Source: Maribellus luteus (GTDB lineage: Bacteria; Bacteroidota; Bacteroidia; Bacteroidales; Prolixibacteraceae). From it: a stretch of DNA of 64,000 nucleotides. Of this stretch, positions 8,102 through 16,450 are shown piece by piece. Every line of letters begins with the position of its first letter. Position 1 is the first letter of the stretch. The stretch lies in the NCBI RefSeq assembly GCF_003576475.1, contig NZ_QWGR01000002.1:434001-498000 (forward strand), in the 5' to 3' direction. Made by a program: the position numbers and the translations under genes. The notes beneath the pieces are model-generated. The model searched no databases and had not been told where the DNA came from. It saw nothing but the letters and a program-made list of their open reading frames with translations.

Positions 8102-9340
8102 ATGATCATGGAAGAAACTTTACAAGGCCTGCAGATAGGTCTCGACAATATGTGGTTATTGATTGCCGGATTTCTGGTGATGTTTATGCAACCCGGTTTT
8201 GCAATGGTGGAGGCTGGTTTTACCCGCTCGAAAAACACCGCAAACATTCTGATGAAAAACTTAATGGACTTTTCAATTGGGTCCCTGTTGTACTGGATTA
8301 TCGGTTTTACATTGATGTATGGCGATTCAATCGGTGGTTTTGTGGGCATGCCCGACCTGTTTTTTATGAGCGATGGTTTTGGCGACAATTACGCCGATTA
8401 TTCCGATCTGTTTTTCCAGACCGTATTTTGTGCCACGGCCGCAACCATCGTGTCGGGAGCTATGGCCGAACGCACCGAATTTAAATCGTACCTGATTTTT
8501 ACCATCGTGGTTTCGGTACTTATTTACCCCGTTTCGGGACACTGGACCTGGGGTGGCGGCTGGTTGAGTCAGCTTGGTTTTCACGATTTTGCGGGGTCTT
8601 CGATTGTGCACTCGGTAGGGGGCTGGATTGGATTGGCCGGAGCGGCCATGATCGGCCCGCGTATTGGGAAGTACGGAAAAGATGGAAAAGTAAACGCCAT
8701 TCCGGGGCACAACCTCACTTTGGGGGCGCTCGGGGTATTTATTCTTTGGTTTGGCTGGTTCGGGTTTAACCCGGGTTCGCAACTGGCTGCCGCCGGTACC
8801 GAGAATGCCGTAGCCATTGGCCATATTGCTGTTACTACCAACCTGGCAGCTGCTGCCGGGGCGGTTACCGCCATGATTGTGGCCTGGTTTCGTTACAAGC
8901 GTCCTACCTTGTCGCTTTCACTGAACGGCGCTTTGGCAGGCCTGGTGGCAATTACCGCCGGTTGCGATGCCGTTAACCCGGAGGGAGCTGTAATGATCGG
9001 TGTTATTGCCGGTTTTAGTTTACCTTTTGTCGTAGAATTCTTCGATAAAATAATAAGGGTCGACGATCCTGTGGGGGCCGTTTCGGTACACGGCGTTTGC
9101 GGTGCTTTTGGTACCCTGGCTGTTGGATTGTTTTCCACTTCCGAAGGTTTGTTCTACGGGCACGGAGCAAAATTGCTGGGTGTTCAGGCAATAGGAGTGC
9201 TTACCTTTTTTGTGTGGGCATTTGGTATGGGATTGATTCTGTTCTTCGTCCTGAAGAAAGCAAATATCTTGCGCGTTTCTAAGCGCATTGAAGAAGAGGG
9301 CCTCGATGTATACGAGCATGGTGAGAGTGCCTACAACTAA
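8102..9340 (+). CDS. amtB: ammonium transporter
   Basis: The 412-residue Amt/Mep/Rh channel has about eleven membrane helices. The pore twin histidines are visible as H170 (SSIVHSVGGW) and H330 (VSVHGVCGAFG). The conserved Asp of the recruitment site is D162 (HDFAG). The N-terminal MVEAGFTRSKNTANI segment is a family signature. It is the last gene of the porin-glnK-amtB operon and is followed by a hairpin terminator. Two in-frame ATGs six bases apart (8102 and 8108) are equally possible starts. Confidence 0.96.
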   Translation: MIMEETLQGLQIGLDNMWLLIAGFLVMFMQPGFAMVEAGFTRSKNTANILMKNLMDFSIGSLLYWIIGFTLMYGDSIGGFVGMPDLFFMSDGFGDNYADYSDLFFQTVFCATAATIVSGAMAERTEFKSYLIFTIVVSVLIYPVSGHWTWGGGWLSQLGFHDFAGSSIVHSVGGWIGLAGAAMIGPRIGKYGKDGKVNAIPGHNLTLGALGVFILWFGWFGFNPGSQLAAAGTENAVAIGHIAVTTNLAAAAGAVTAMIVAWFRYKRPTLSLSLNGALAGLVAITAGCDAVNPEGAVMIGVIAGFSLPFVVEFFDKIIRVDDPVGAVSVHGVCGAFGTLAVGLFSTSEGLFYGHGAKLLGVQAIGVLTFFVWAFGMGLILFFVLKKANILRVSKRIEEEGLDVYEHGESAYN

Positions 9341-9377
9341 TCTTCTTCAGCTTTTAAGTCTGTAGCTGTCTGTTTAT

Positions 9378-9403
9378 GGCCCCGCCAGCGGGTGGGGCCT
9401 TTC
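9378..9403 (+). terminator. terminator of amtB operon
   Basis: The arms GGCCCC (9378-9383) and GGGGCC (9394-9399) are followed by TTT. It lies 38 nt after the amtB stop. Confidence 0.65.
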
Positions 9404-9509
9404 CCCAAGCTATCACAAAAGAGAATAAACATAACCTAACAATTATTATATTTTTTCATATTCAATTAAGGTCAAGGGGAGTTAGTTTAGTTAGATTAAA
9501 AGGAGGATG

Positions 9510-9540
9510 AACCGGTTGTCGCAAGGCAGCCGGTTTTTTT
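9510..9540 (+). terminator. strong intrinsic terminator with GCAA tetraloop
   Basis: The 11-bp stem AACCGGTTGTC/GGCAGCCGGTT (two G-T pairs) closes on a GCAA (GNRA) tetraloop and is followed by seven T. A second terminator 110 nt past the first implies either read-through or a short independent transcript. Confidence 0.8.
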
Positions 9541-9639
9541 GCTGAATGCATTGTATGTCTGCTGGATCTTTGAGTCACAAGCGGAAGTTACGGGTAAGGA
9601 AATGTCGAATGATGATTAACGATTTTAGATGGCAGATTT

Positions 9640-10030
9640 CAATTTTGTAGTTTAGTAATAGCTTGTGGTTCGGTGTTGCTGTTATGCCGTGTTGCTGTAT
9701 TTTGCTCGTAGCGCTTCTTCTTTGTCCCCATTCAGGGGGACGAGGAATTCCGGAGGCTCTGACGACGGAATGACGGAGGGGGTGAGATAGTTCAGAGTTC
9801 AATGTTCAGTGTTCAGAGTTAGCTCAAAGTTCCATGCTTTTTGATAGCTTATGAATGATTCATGAAAGGTTGGCTTCGGTCTCCGCTTGTCTGTCAAACG
9901 ACGGACGGAGAGGCAATCTGAAGAGGTTATGCCGTGTTGCTGTATTTTGCTCGTAGCTCAAAGCTCATTCTGCAATTTAACCGTTTTACAGTTTGGCAAT
10001 AGTTCGAAGCTGATGGCTCAATGCTCAAGG
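9640..10030. repeat. dispersed intergenic repeat block, copy A
   Basis: The segments at 9681-9711, 9731-9785 and 9862-9960 recur nearly unchanged at 13013-13068 and 13158-13412. Shared words include gacgaggaattcc, gacgacggaatgacggagggggtg, gaaaggttggcttcggtctc and gccgtgttgctgtattttgc. They sit between genes, in both places next to words of the type gttcagagttc. Confidence 0.75.
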
Positions 10031-10134
10031 CTTTCTTTCCAGGTCGCATCACTACTTCAGGTTAGAAGCGATTTAATTCCCTCGATTTGTTGATAAATAA
10101 AATAAGTTTCTGGTGGGTAAAGCTGCCCGATCGT

Positions 10135-10142
10135 TATTTTTG
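10135..10142 (+). promoter_or_regulatory. -7 promoter box for the DUF4494 gene
   Basis: TATTTTTG matches TAnnTTTG and lies 25 nt before the ATG. No clear -33 TTG was found. Confidence 0.45.
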
Positions 10143-10166
10143 CTGACTCAAAAAATCTGAAAGATC

Positions 10167-10850
10167 ATGATGCAGACCTGGTTCGAAAGCAAAGTAAAAT
10201 ACATGAAGGTTTCTGAAAGCGGAACCGAACAGATGGTAACCGAAAACTTCCTGCTGGATGCAGTTTCGTATACCGATGCCGAAACACGTATTATCCGTAA
10301 AATGCAGGAAATGGTGCGCGGTGGCGAGTTTACGATTGTTGATATCAAGAAATCCAGGATTGCAGAAGTGTTTCCTTTCGAAACCGGTGAGTGGTGGTTT
10401 AAGGCAACCATTAACCTGGTGACTGTTGACGAGGAAGCCGGGAAAGAGAAAAAGTTGCGCACTTACTACCTGATCATGGCCGACGACATTCGTGAGTCGC
10501 TCGATCGTTTGGATGAAAGCCTGAATTACCTCGTAATTCCTTACGTTGTTTCTTCGATGGCCGTTAGTACCATTGTGGATGTTTTCCCTTACGAACCATC
10601 CGAATCAGCGGTGCCCCAAGGCTATGTGCCCGTAGAGAAAAAACCGGCGTCCAACCCGATCTTTACCAACGGTGTAAATCCGTTTGAAGACGATACAGAG
10701 GAGGAAGAAACAGTGGAAGAGCCGGTGGCGGAAGATACTTTCGCAGGCGACGATTTTAGGGGAGCTGCCGAGGTGCCGGATACAGATGACCCGGAGCTTG
10801 AAGAGCCGGAAACAAACGAACCGGAAACCGAAGAGGAAGAGGAGGAATAG
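10167..10850 (+). CDS. DUF4494 domain protein with acidic tail
   Basis: Residues 1-150 match my recollection of the Bacteroidota family DUF4494: TWFESKVKYMK near the start, then VTENFLLDAVSYTDAETRI, GGEFTIVDIKKS, EWWFKATINLVT and ISTIVDVFPY-like endings. The function is unknown. Residues about 160-227 are a low-complexity tail of Glu, Asp, Pro and Thr, ending in a run of Glu. The protein has no signal or membrane segment, so it is probably cytoplasmic. It stands alone with its own promoter. Confidence 0.8.
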   Translation: MMQTWFESKVKYMKVSESGTEQMVTENFLLDAVSYTDAETRIIRKMQEMVRGGEFTIVDIKKSRIAEVFPFETGEWWFKATINLVTVDEEAGKEKKLRTYYLIMADDIRESLDRLDESLNYLVIPYVVSSMAVSTIVDVFPYEPSESAVPQGYVPVEKKPASNPIFTNGVNPFEDDTEEEETVEEPVAEDTFAGDDFRGAAEVPDTDDPELEEPETNEPETEEEEEE

Positions 10851-11034
10851 GCTTCTTTCTGCCTCTCCGGCGACTGACAGCAGGGTTTCCTTCCCCCGAT
10901 GGCTAAACGAGGAAGAACTGGAACCTTTCAATATGAAAGAGTTTAATTCTGCTAACAGACTTTTGGACTCCCTCGCTGTTCCTGTTCTGCTTCTTTTGTA
11001 TTTGAAAGAAAACCTCTGTTACAGCAGGGAAATT

Positions 11035-12045
11035 TTAGTTTTTGATACACCGGATGCTGAATCCTCTGGCATTGGGCTGCATAAAATCTATTGCAATGTC
11101 TTCACCCAGGTATATGCAGCTTGAGCCATCTTGTGTGCCGGTGCCGGTCCAGTAGTAGGCATATTGGGCACCCAGGTCCATAAATTTGCCCGAAACTGCT
11201 TTCCCCGACGGTATGGCTGTAAATCCGGTACTGTTGGTCGAAGCCAATCTCATTGGATCATAAAAGCTCCAGTGGGCAGAAGTTGTTTCACGAAGTTTAT
11301 ATCCGTAATATCCGTTTTGAAACGGGGAGATATAATCGCTCAGTTTTTTCCAGTCTTCCACGGTAGGAACACGCCAGCCCTCCGGTGCAATGTTGCGGCT
11401 GTCGGAGGCAGCATACCAATTGTAAAGGGCGCCGTGAACGTCCTTATTTGACTCATTGTTGTCGTAGAAAATGTAGGCTCCTGTCTGAATCTGAAAATGT
11501 CCCCATTTGTATAAATCGGTTTCGTGAGTAATTGCATCTCCATTCTGGTACCGCGTTGTTTTTAAATTTTCTGCGATCCAGGTTTGGTCGCCAATCTGAA
11601 TGGTTTTGTATTCATTCCCATCGATGTCGGTTACCGTGCCATAAGTTAGTTCCGGATTAAACAGAATATAGTCGGGTGTGCTGAATTCGATCTGATTTCC
11701 GTAAACAGTGTCTGTTTCGCTTCGGTAATAAGCCCGGAGGTAATAGAGCGAGTTGGCATTCAGACCGGTAATTTTGCTGGACGAGGCACCAAAGCCGCCG
11801 TCATCAACCGAGAATGAATTGCCCAGTGTTGGTTGTTCGTTTTTTCCCCAACATACACCGCGCGCAACTATTGGAAAGCTTTCGTCTCCCGATATTTCGC
11901 TTGTACATTCAGCCGAATAGCTGGTAATATTCTGCACTTCAATCGTATTTATATACGTTTCTGTCTTGTCTTCTTTTTCGCAACTCAAAACAAGGAAGCC
12001 GAGGATACATACATTCAAAAGGGATTTAATTGTTTTCATGATCAT
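11035..12045 (-). CDS. FISUMP-domain lipoprotein
   Basis: The 336-residue protein has a lipoprotein signal ending FLVLSC (Cys22), so it is probably anchored in the outer or inner membrane. Residues 30-125 resemble a fibronectin-like repeat (ARGVCWGKNEQPTLGN, YYLRAYYRSETDTVYGN). From about 135 it has the major paralogous domain first named in Fibrobacter (FISUMP): YKTIQIGDQTWIAENLKTT, GALYNWYAA, APEGWRVPTVEDW and GFSIRCIKN. The function is unknown, and many Bacteroidota carry several copies. An alternative start is the second ATG at 12039. It is monocistronic and convergent with the DUF4494 gene. Confidence 0.85.
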   Translation of the reverse strand: MIMKTIKSLLNVCILGFLVLSCEKEDKTETYINTIEVQNITSYSAECTSEISGDESFPIVARGVCWGKNEQPTLGNSFSVDDGGFGASSSKITGLNANSLYYLRAYYRSETDTVYGNQIEFSTPDYILFNPELTYGTVTDIDGNEYKTIQIGDQTWIAENLKTTRYQNGDAITHETDLYKWGHFQIQTGAYIFYDNNESNKDVHGALYNWYAASDSRNIAPEGWRVPTVEDWKKLSDYISPFQNGYYGYKLRETTSAHWSFYDPMRLASTNSTGFTAIPSGKAVSGKFMDLGAQYAYYWTGTGTQDGSSCIYLGEDIAIDFMQPNARGFSIRCIKN

Positions 12046-12451
12046 TGGTTTTAACTTATATCTGTTGTTGGGTAATTCACTGTCGGATGCTCTTGGTTTT
12101 AAGGGTGTTTTCCGGTACTAAAATACGGGTGATCCTACGGGTAAAGAAGTAAACCGGATTTTTGAAATTTTATGTATGGGTGCGTATTCAATGGCTTTTA
12201 GTTTTCATAAAAGTAAACATAAAAAGTACAGGTGCTTCTGATAAAGAACATGTTTTAGAATTGCGTAAATGGATTAAACGCGTTTGGGGGAGGTTTCTAT
12301 GTCTGCATCAGGTCTGTAAACGAGGGTAGTGGGCTGTGTTCTGTTGCTGGATTTATAATAATTGCAAGATTAACGGTTGGTATGAGGAAGTGGCGGTCCC
12401 GAGTACTCGGGATTGTCCGGCGGAAACGGAGGTTGGGACGAGATTCGGTTC
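12046..12451. other. non-coding region with a perfect palindrome
   Basis: No gene is seen. A 16-bp perfect palindrome TCCCGAGTACTCGGGA lies at 12397-12412, of the kind dispersed between genes in related bacteria. The rest has no recognisable structure. Confidence 0.5.
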
Positions 12452-12880
12452 TCATATTCCCAGGGTTATTTGGTCTTTCACATTATGGTATCTTAAAGAT
12501 GCTTTTATGCATTCTTTTAATTCCAATTCAGGAACTTTCTGGTTCAATTGAAAAACGATTGCTCTTTTCCCTTCGTATTTAAATTTATGGTCAAAAACTA
12601 ATCTGAAAGTATCTACCAGCCTACTCGTACATTGGAAATACATTGCATATTGTTCAGGTGTTTTTTCTTTCCAATCCATTCGCAAGGTGCTGCCGTTTTT
12701 GGTTACAAAACTTGGTTCTCCCCATTTCAGCGTTTCTTCCAAATCTGTTACTCCTTCTGTCTCTTCCGCTGTTTCAATTACCAATTTCCGCAGAAATTGC
12801 ATTTTATCCCGGACAAAGTCGGGATAATTCGCAAAAACTGCTTCTACCTGAGGATTTGTTTTCAATTTCAATTTACCCAT
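12452..12880 (-). CDS. DUF1801 family protein
   Basis: The 142-residue cytoplasmic protein resembles the DUF1801 (YdhG-like) family. It opens with VEAVFANYPDFVRDKMQFLRKLV, followed by ETLKWGEPSF and a beta-rich middle containing MYFQCTSRLVDTFR. The family has an SCP-like or frataxin-like fold and no settled function. It is a single gene between repeat-rich spacers. Confidence 0.75.
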   Translation of the reverse strand: MGKLKLKTNPQVEAVFANYPDFVRDKMQFLRKLVIETAEETEGVTDLEETLKWGEPSFVTKNGSTLRMDWKEKTPEQYAMYFQCTSRLVDTFRLVFDHKFKYEGKRAIVFQLNQKVPELELKECIKASLRYHNVKDQITLGI

Positions 12881-13411
12881 TCGTTAAATATATAAATATT
12901 TGTAAGCTATTGCAGGAAAGGTCACATTGTTTCACTTTAAGCAGGCATTGCAACTGGATAATGGATTTCCGATGCTCGAAGCTCGTGCCCGCAGCTTTTA
13001 ATTTATCCCCATTTTTCAGGGGGACGAGGAATTCCAGAGGCTGTGACGACGGAATGACGGAGGGGGTGCTGCTGTCGCAGTATTTAGAGTTCAGAGTCGA
13101 GCTCGTTGCTCGAAGTTCCATGCTCTTTACTCCATGCTCTTTACAATTTAACAATGATTCTTGAAAGGTTGGCTTCGGTCTCCGCTTGTCCGTCCGTGGA
13201 CGGACGGATCCCTCGCCATGACACCAACGTGAAGGTGTTTGGGCAGCGGACAGCAGCGGACAATTTCCAGTTACCACACCCTATGTCCGCTGCCAAACGA
13301 AAACAAAAAACGGACGTCATTGCGATTCGTCCGTCAGCCGACGGACGGAGAAGCAATCAGAAGGGGATGTGCCGTGTTGCCGTATTTTGCCCGCAGCTCG
13401 AAGCCCTCAGC
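12881..13411. other. non-coding region built of dispersed repeats
   Basis: No gene is supported, although several open frames cross it. It holds the repeat block copy B, a long inverted repeat at 13237-13298 and a REP-like palindrome at 13315-13358. Confidence 0.6.
12959..13411. repeat. dispersed intergenic repeat block, copy B, with REP-like palindromes
   Basis: This shares its words with 9640-10030. It also contains GTTTGGGCAGCGGACA (13237-13252) facing TGTCCGCTGCCAAAC (13284-13298), a 15-bp inverted repeat. A second element at 13315-13358 reads CGTCATTGCGA, then a CCGTCAGCCGACGG core, then GAAGCAATC. That framing (GTCATTGCGA...GAAGCAATC) is a REP-type pattern seen in many Bacteroidota intergenic regions. 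Confidence 0.75.
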
Positions 13412-16195
13412 TCATTTCACTCCGTAACTGTACAGTTTGCCATTGCTGCTGCCAACCACCACGCTCAGTTGCCCTTGTGTGAGCGGGCCAATGCTAAAGG
13501 CACTGCTGCCGCGCATCGGGAAGCCATCGTACTGCTTTCCGTCGGGTTTAAACAGGTAGATCTTTTCGGCTCGTGCATCCGACACGCCCACCATTTTCTG
13601 GTTGGCCGAAAAAGTGTACACATTGGGATATTCGGTGATGGTGTTGTCAAACTTTTCGGAATACTGTTTTTTGCCGTTTTCGTCGATCACTTCCAGTTTG
13701 TTTCCGTCCACAAAAATAAAGTCAGGAATGCCGTTGCCGTTCAGGTCGCTCATGTTAAACAGGTGTTTGCTGCTGTATTTCCCGGCGTTTTTCTGAACAT
13801 AGCGTCCGTCGAAATACAGGTAATACACTACGCCGTCTTTGTCGGTTGCTACCATTTTGGGTGTTCCGTCGAGGTTTAGTATCAGCGGGTTGGCTGAGTT
13901 CTCGAACGATGCGGCGGTTTTAACACGGGTGGCGCCACGGCGGTCCTGTATGTAAACCCGGGCGTTGTCTTTAAAAACGATGTAGTCTTTGCCGGCCACC
14001 CTGAAATGTTGCACCGGCGTGTTTACTTCGCCCGTAGTTTTATCAAAATTCCATCCTGAAACAATCTTGCCATTGTGGTCGTAGGCGATCACTTTTCGGT
14101 TTTCGCAAGCCACAAAATAGCGGTACTTGCGGTTGTTGTCGTAGTCGAAAACACTTACCCCGTTGGTTGCCGGCGATGAAAATGCCACCGGGAATCCGCT
14201 TACATTGTTGCCGTTGCGATCGATGAGGTATAACTTCTCGCGGGTATTAAACAGGAACTGAAGTTTGCCGTTGCGGAAAAAGTCGATCTGGAAAACTTCG
14301 CCCAATATCTTCCCGCTGATCGGGATGCTCCAGATTTTGGTGCCGCTTTCAGAGACCAAGTGCAATTGGTTGTCTTTGTCCTGAACCAGCACGTCCTGTG
14401 TGGCTTTGTTGTTGTAGTTGGCTACTATCTGGGGTTTCATTTCGATGGCTCCGCCCAGGTTGATTTGCCAGGCAGCACGGCCCGAAGTTTTGGGGCGGCT
14501 GTCGAAACTCAGGCAGGCGGCATTAAAAAACAGGTCTTTTTCGCAAATGATCTGCCAGCTGAAAGCGTCGAACTTCCGTAGCGATTCTTCGTGGGTTTTA
14601 AAAGCGCCCTTCATCGATTCGCTCAGCAACGCCTGGTTCCACTCGTAACTTCGGTTGATATCGGTGTAAAGCTCCACGTTCGAGCGGCTTTCCATGTTTT
14701 GCGAGTAGGAGTTGTAAAGCGGCGCGTCTCCCAGCGTGTTTCCCGAGCCCAGGTTGTCGAGGCAGTTCTGAAGTGTTTTTTCAGAGCTGGCAAACACCAG
14801 GTAACCGCCGTAAAAGGCCGCATAAGATGCCTGTGCCGACACAAAGGCATCGCTTAGCCAAACGGACGGAAGGGAAGGGAAGGGAAACTGGTAGATTTGG
14901 TGTTTGTCGCCATTGGCATTGCTGTAGTCAGAAATAAGTTTTCCGGGCTCCAGTTTGTTTCTTCCGGCATAGCTGCGTATCATATTCTCCATGGCTGCTT
15001 GCGCATCTTTCCGCGAATTCAGGTTAAAGATAAACAGGCTGCCGGCAGGTTTCCCTTCACTAAAAGAAGTAACCGCGCCGATTGCCTGGTTGTGGATCAT
15101 CCCTTCAAAAGTGGTTTTAAAATCAACCGACAGTGCCCGCTCCATCTTCTTGATTTTTTCCTCACGCTGGTAAAAATCGTTGGTTCGTCTGAAGTATTGT
15201 TCGAGCCGCTCAAAGAATTTTTTCCGGTCCGAAAACGAAAAACTGATGTACCAGGCCGTGTTTTCGGGCAGCACTCTTTTGGCTTCCCCGGCAACGGGCT
15301 CCTGCCCCGCAAATACCGACAGGAAGTTGTTGAGCGAGTCGGAGGCAGTGGTTATGCCGTTGGCTTTTATACTTTTTTTATCAAGCGAAACATCGAGTTC
15401 GCTCCACCCTGCAAAGTTTGCCATGTCGCGCACAGCCCGCTGCGGACTTACGGTATACGACTCGCCAAACTCGTTGCTGACGGTGGTTCTTTTTCCATTT
15501 AAAAGACGGGTGCTTAGCTCGGGGAAACGGCTGTGGTTGATGTACCAGGCAATTTTGGTTTGCGAGGTAACCGATTTGTTGACTTTTACAAAATCGTGGT
15601 TGTCGAGCAGGTTGCCGGCGCTCAATTGCCGGATTCCTTTCTCCACTAAAATCACCTCGGGACTGATCAAGACGAGTCCGTCGAGCGCTGCAAAACTGAT
15701 GCTTCCCGGTCGGCGGCTGTTGGCGACCTGCGTTATTTTGTGGCCGTTGTATTTTTTGGAGGTAAACGAAGAAGCGGGTGTATGGAGAAGGCCGGAAATC
15801 AGCACCTCGAGCGAATTCAGTTCGTGCGAGCTTTTCATTTGCGAAATGATAAGCGGTTGCAGTTTGTTTTCTCCCACAAAATCGAAAGCTACCACAAACG
15901 GACGTTTGCTCAGCGAGTTTTGTATGTCGCGGTTGTTTCTGATCAGTGTGTCGATTTGCTGACTGGTGCTTGTGAGCCAGTGAATGCCTTCAATGGCCGA
16001 GAGTCCTTCCAGTATTTCATTCTCCACCGGAAGTGTGTGCAGCGAACTGAGTTCGAGGAAGAAAGGGGAGGAAACAGGTACTGCTTTGTAAAAGGAGGTT
16101 TCCCGGGCAAATACGGCCTCGTTTTTATTCCAAAAAAAGTAAGCTGCAAGCCCGCCAATTATAACAACAGATATAATAATAAGATACTTTTTCAT
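13412..16195 (-). CDS. large membrane-anchored protein with C-terminal propeller-like repeats
   Basis: The 927-residue protein starts MKKYLIIISVVIIGGLAAYF, a signal anchor, so the bulk is probably periplasmic. Residues about 30-580 resemble DUF3352-type proteins of unknown function (PFFLELSSLHTLP, FVVAFDFVGENKLQPLII, ENTAWYISFSFSD, GAVTSFSEGKPAGSLFIFNL). From about 610 there are repeated blades with Gly/Asn turns (YLIDRNGNNVSGFP, VIAYDHNGKIVSGW, LEVIDENGKKQYSEKF, YLFKPDGKQYDGFP), like a PQQ or WD propeller. The ATG at 16193-16195 is chosen over an upstream TTG. No partner gene is evident. Confidence 0.7.
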   Translation of the reverse strand: MKKYLIIISVVIIGGLAAYFFWNKNEAVFARETSFYKAVPVSSPFFLELSSLHTLPVENEILEGLSAIEGIHWLTSTSQQIDTLIRNNRDIQNSLSKRPFVVAFDFVGENKLQPLIISQMKSSHELNSLEVLISGLLHTPASSFTSKKYNGHKITQVANSRRPGSISFAALDGLVLISPEVILVEKGIRQLSAGNLLDNHDFVKVNKSVTSQTKIAWYINHSRFPELSTRLLNGKRTTVSNEFGESYTVSPQRAVRDMANFAGWSELDVSLDKKSIKANGITTASDSLNNFLSVFAGQEPVAGEAKRVLPENTAWYISFSFSDRKKFFERLEQYFRRTNDFYQREEKIKKMERALSVDFKTTFEGMIHNQAIGAVTSFSEGKPAGSLFIFNLNSRKDAQAAMENMIRSYAGRNKLEPGKLISDYSNANGDKHQIYQFPFPSLPSVWLSDAFVSAQASYAAFYGGYLVFASSEKTLQNCLDNLGSGNTLGDAPLYNSYSQNMESRSNVELYTDINRSYEWNQALLSESMKGAFKTHEESLRKFDAFSWQIICEKDLFFNAACLSFDSRPKTSGRAAWQINLGGAIEMKPQIVANYNNKATQDVLVQDKDNQLHLVSESGTKIWSIPISGKILGEVFQIDFFRNGKLQFLFNTREKLYLIDRNGNNVSGFPVAFSSPATNGVSVFDYDNNRKYRYFVACENRKVIAYDHNGKIVSGWNFDKTTGEVNTPVQHFRVAGKDYIVFKDNARVYIQDRRGATRVKTAASFENSANPLILNLDGTPKMVATDKDGVVYYLYFDGRYVQKNAGKYSSKHLFNMSDLNGNGIPDFIFVDGNKLEVIDENGKKQYSEKFDNTITEYPNVYTFSANQKMVGVSDARAEKIYLFKPDGKQYDGFPMRGSSAFSIGPLTQGQLSVVVGSSNGKLYSYGVK

Positions 16196-16401
16196 CTGGA
16201 CAGAATTATTCAATCAAAAGTACAAATTAGAAAACGCTAACTAACAGCTTTTTCGTTTATAGTATGAAAAGAAGGGTGTTGATAATTATGATTTTTGGTT
16301 TTCAGAAAGGGGATGCAGTTTTCAATCGTGTCTGCAATTTTTCGGCGAATGCAATTCGCCGATCCCTTTTTAGAACAGACAATAGCAAGTTGACGGGCAT
16401 G

Positions 16402-16431
16402 AAAAAGGCCGGAACTGAATCCCGGCCTTTC
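16402..16431 (-). terminator. terminator of rimP-nusA-infB
   Basis: Read on the minus strand, the stem AAAGGCCGG/CCGGCCTTT is followed by TTTC, 20 nt after the infB stop. Confidence 0.8.
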
Positions 16432-16450
16432 TCAATACTTTATTCGTGTT

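Larger units (their letters stand above)
9341..10166. other. non-coding region with two terminators and dispersed repeats
   Basis: No gene is supported in these 825 bases. The region contains the amtB terminator, an AT-rich stretch ending in a second strong terminator at 9510-9540, and a block at 9640-10030 built from the same words as 12959-13411 (gccgtgttgctgtattttgctcgtagc; ggacggaga.gcaatc; gttcagagttc). Confidence 0.6.

Noticed and set aside
10684-11124. Long frames overlapping the DUF4494 tail and the FISUMP gene
   Set aside because: They are Lys/Arg- or Ser-rich shadow frames over real genes on the correct strand and frame.
12643-13277. Frames across the DUF1801 gene and the repeat block
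   Set aside because: They consist of repeat words and antisense of the DUF1801 gene, with no family match.
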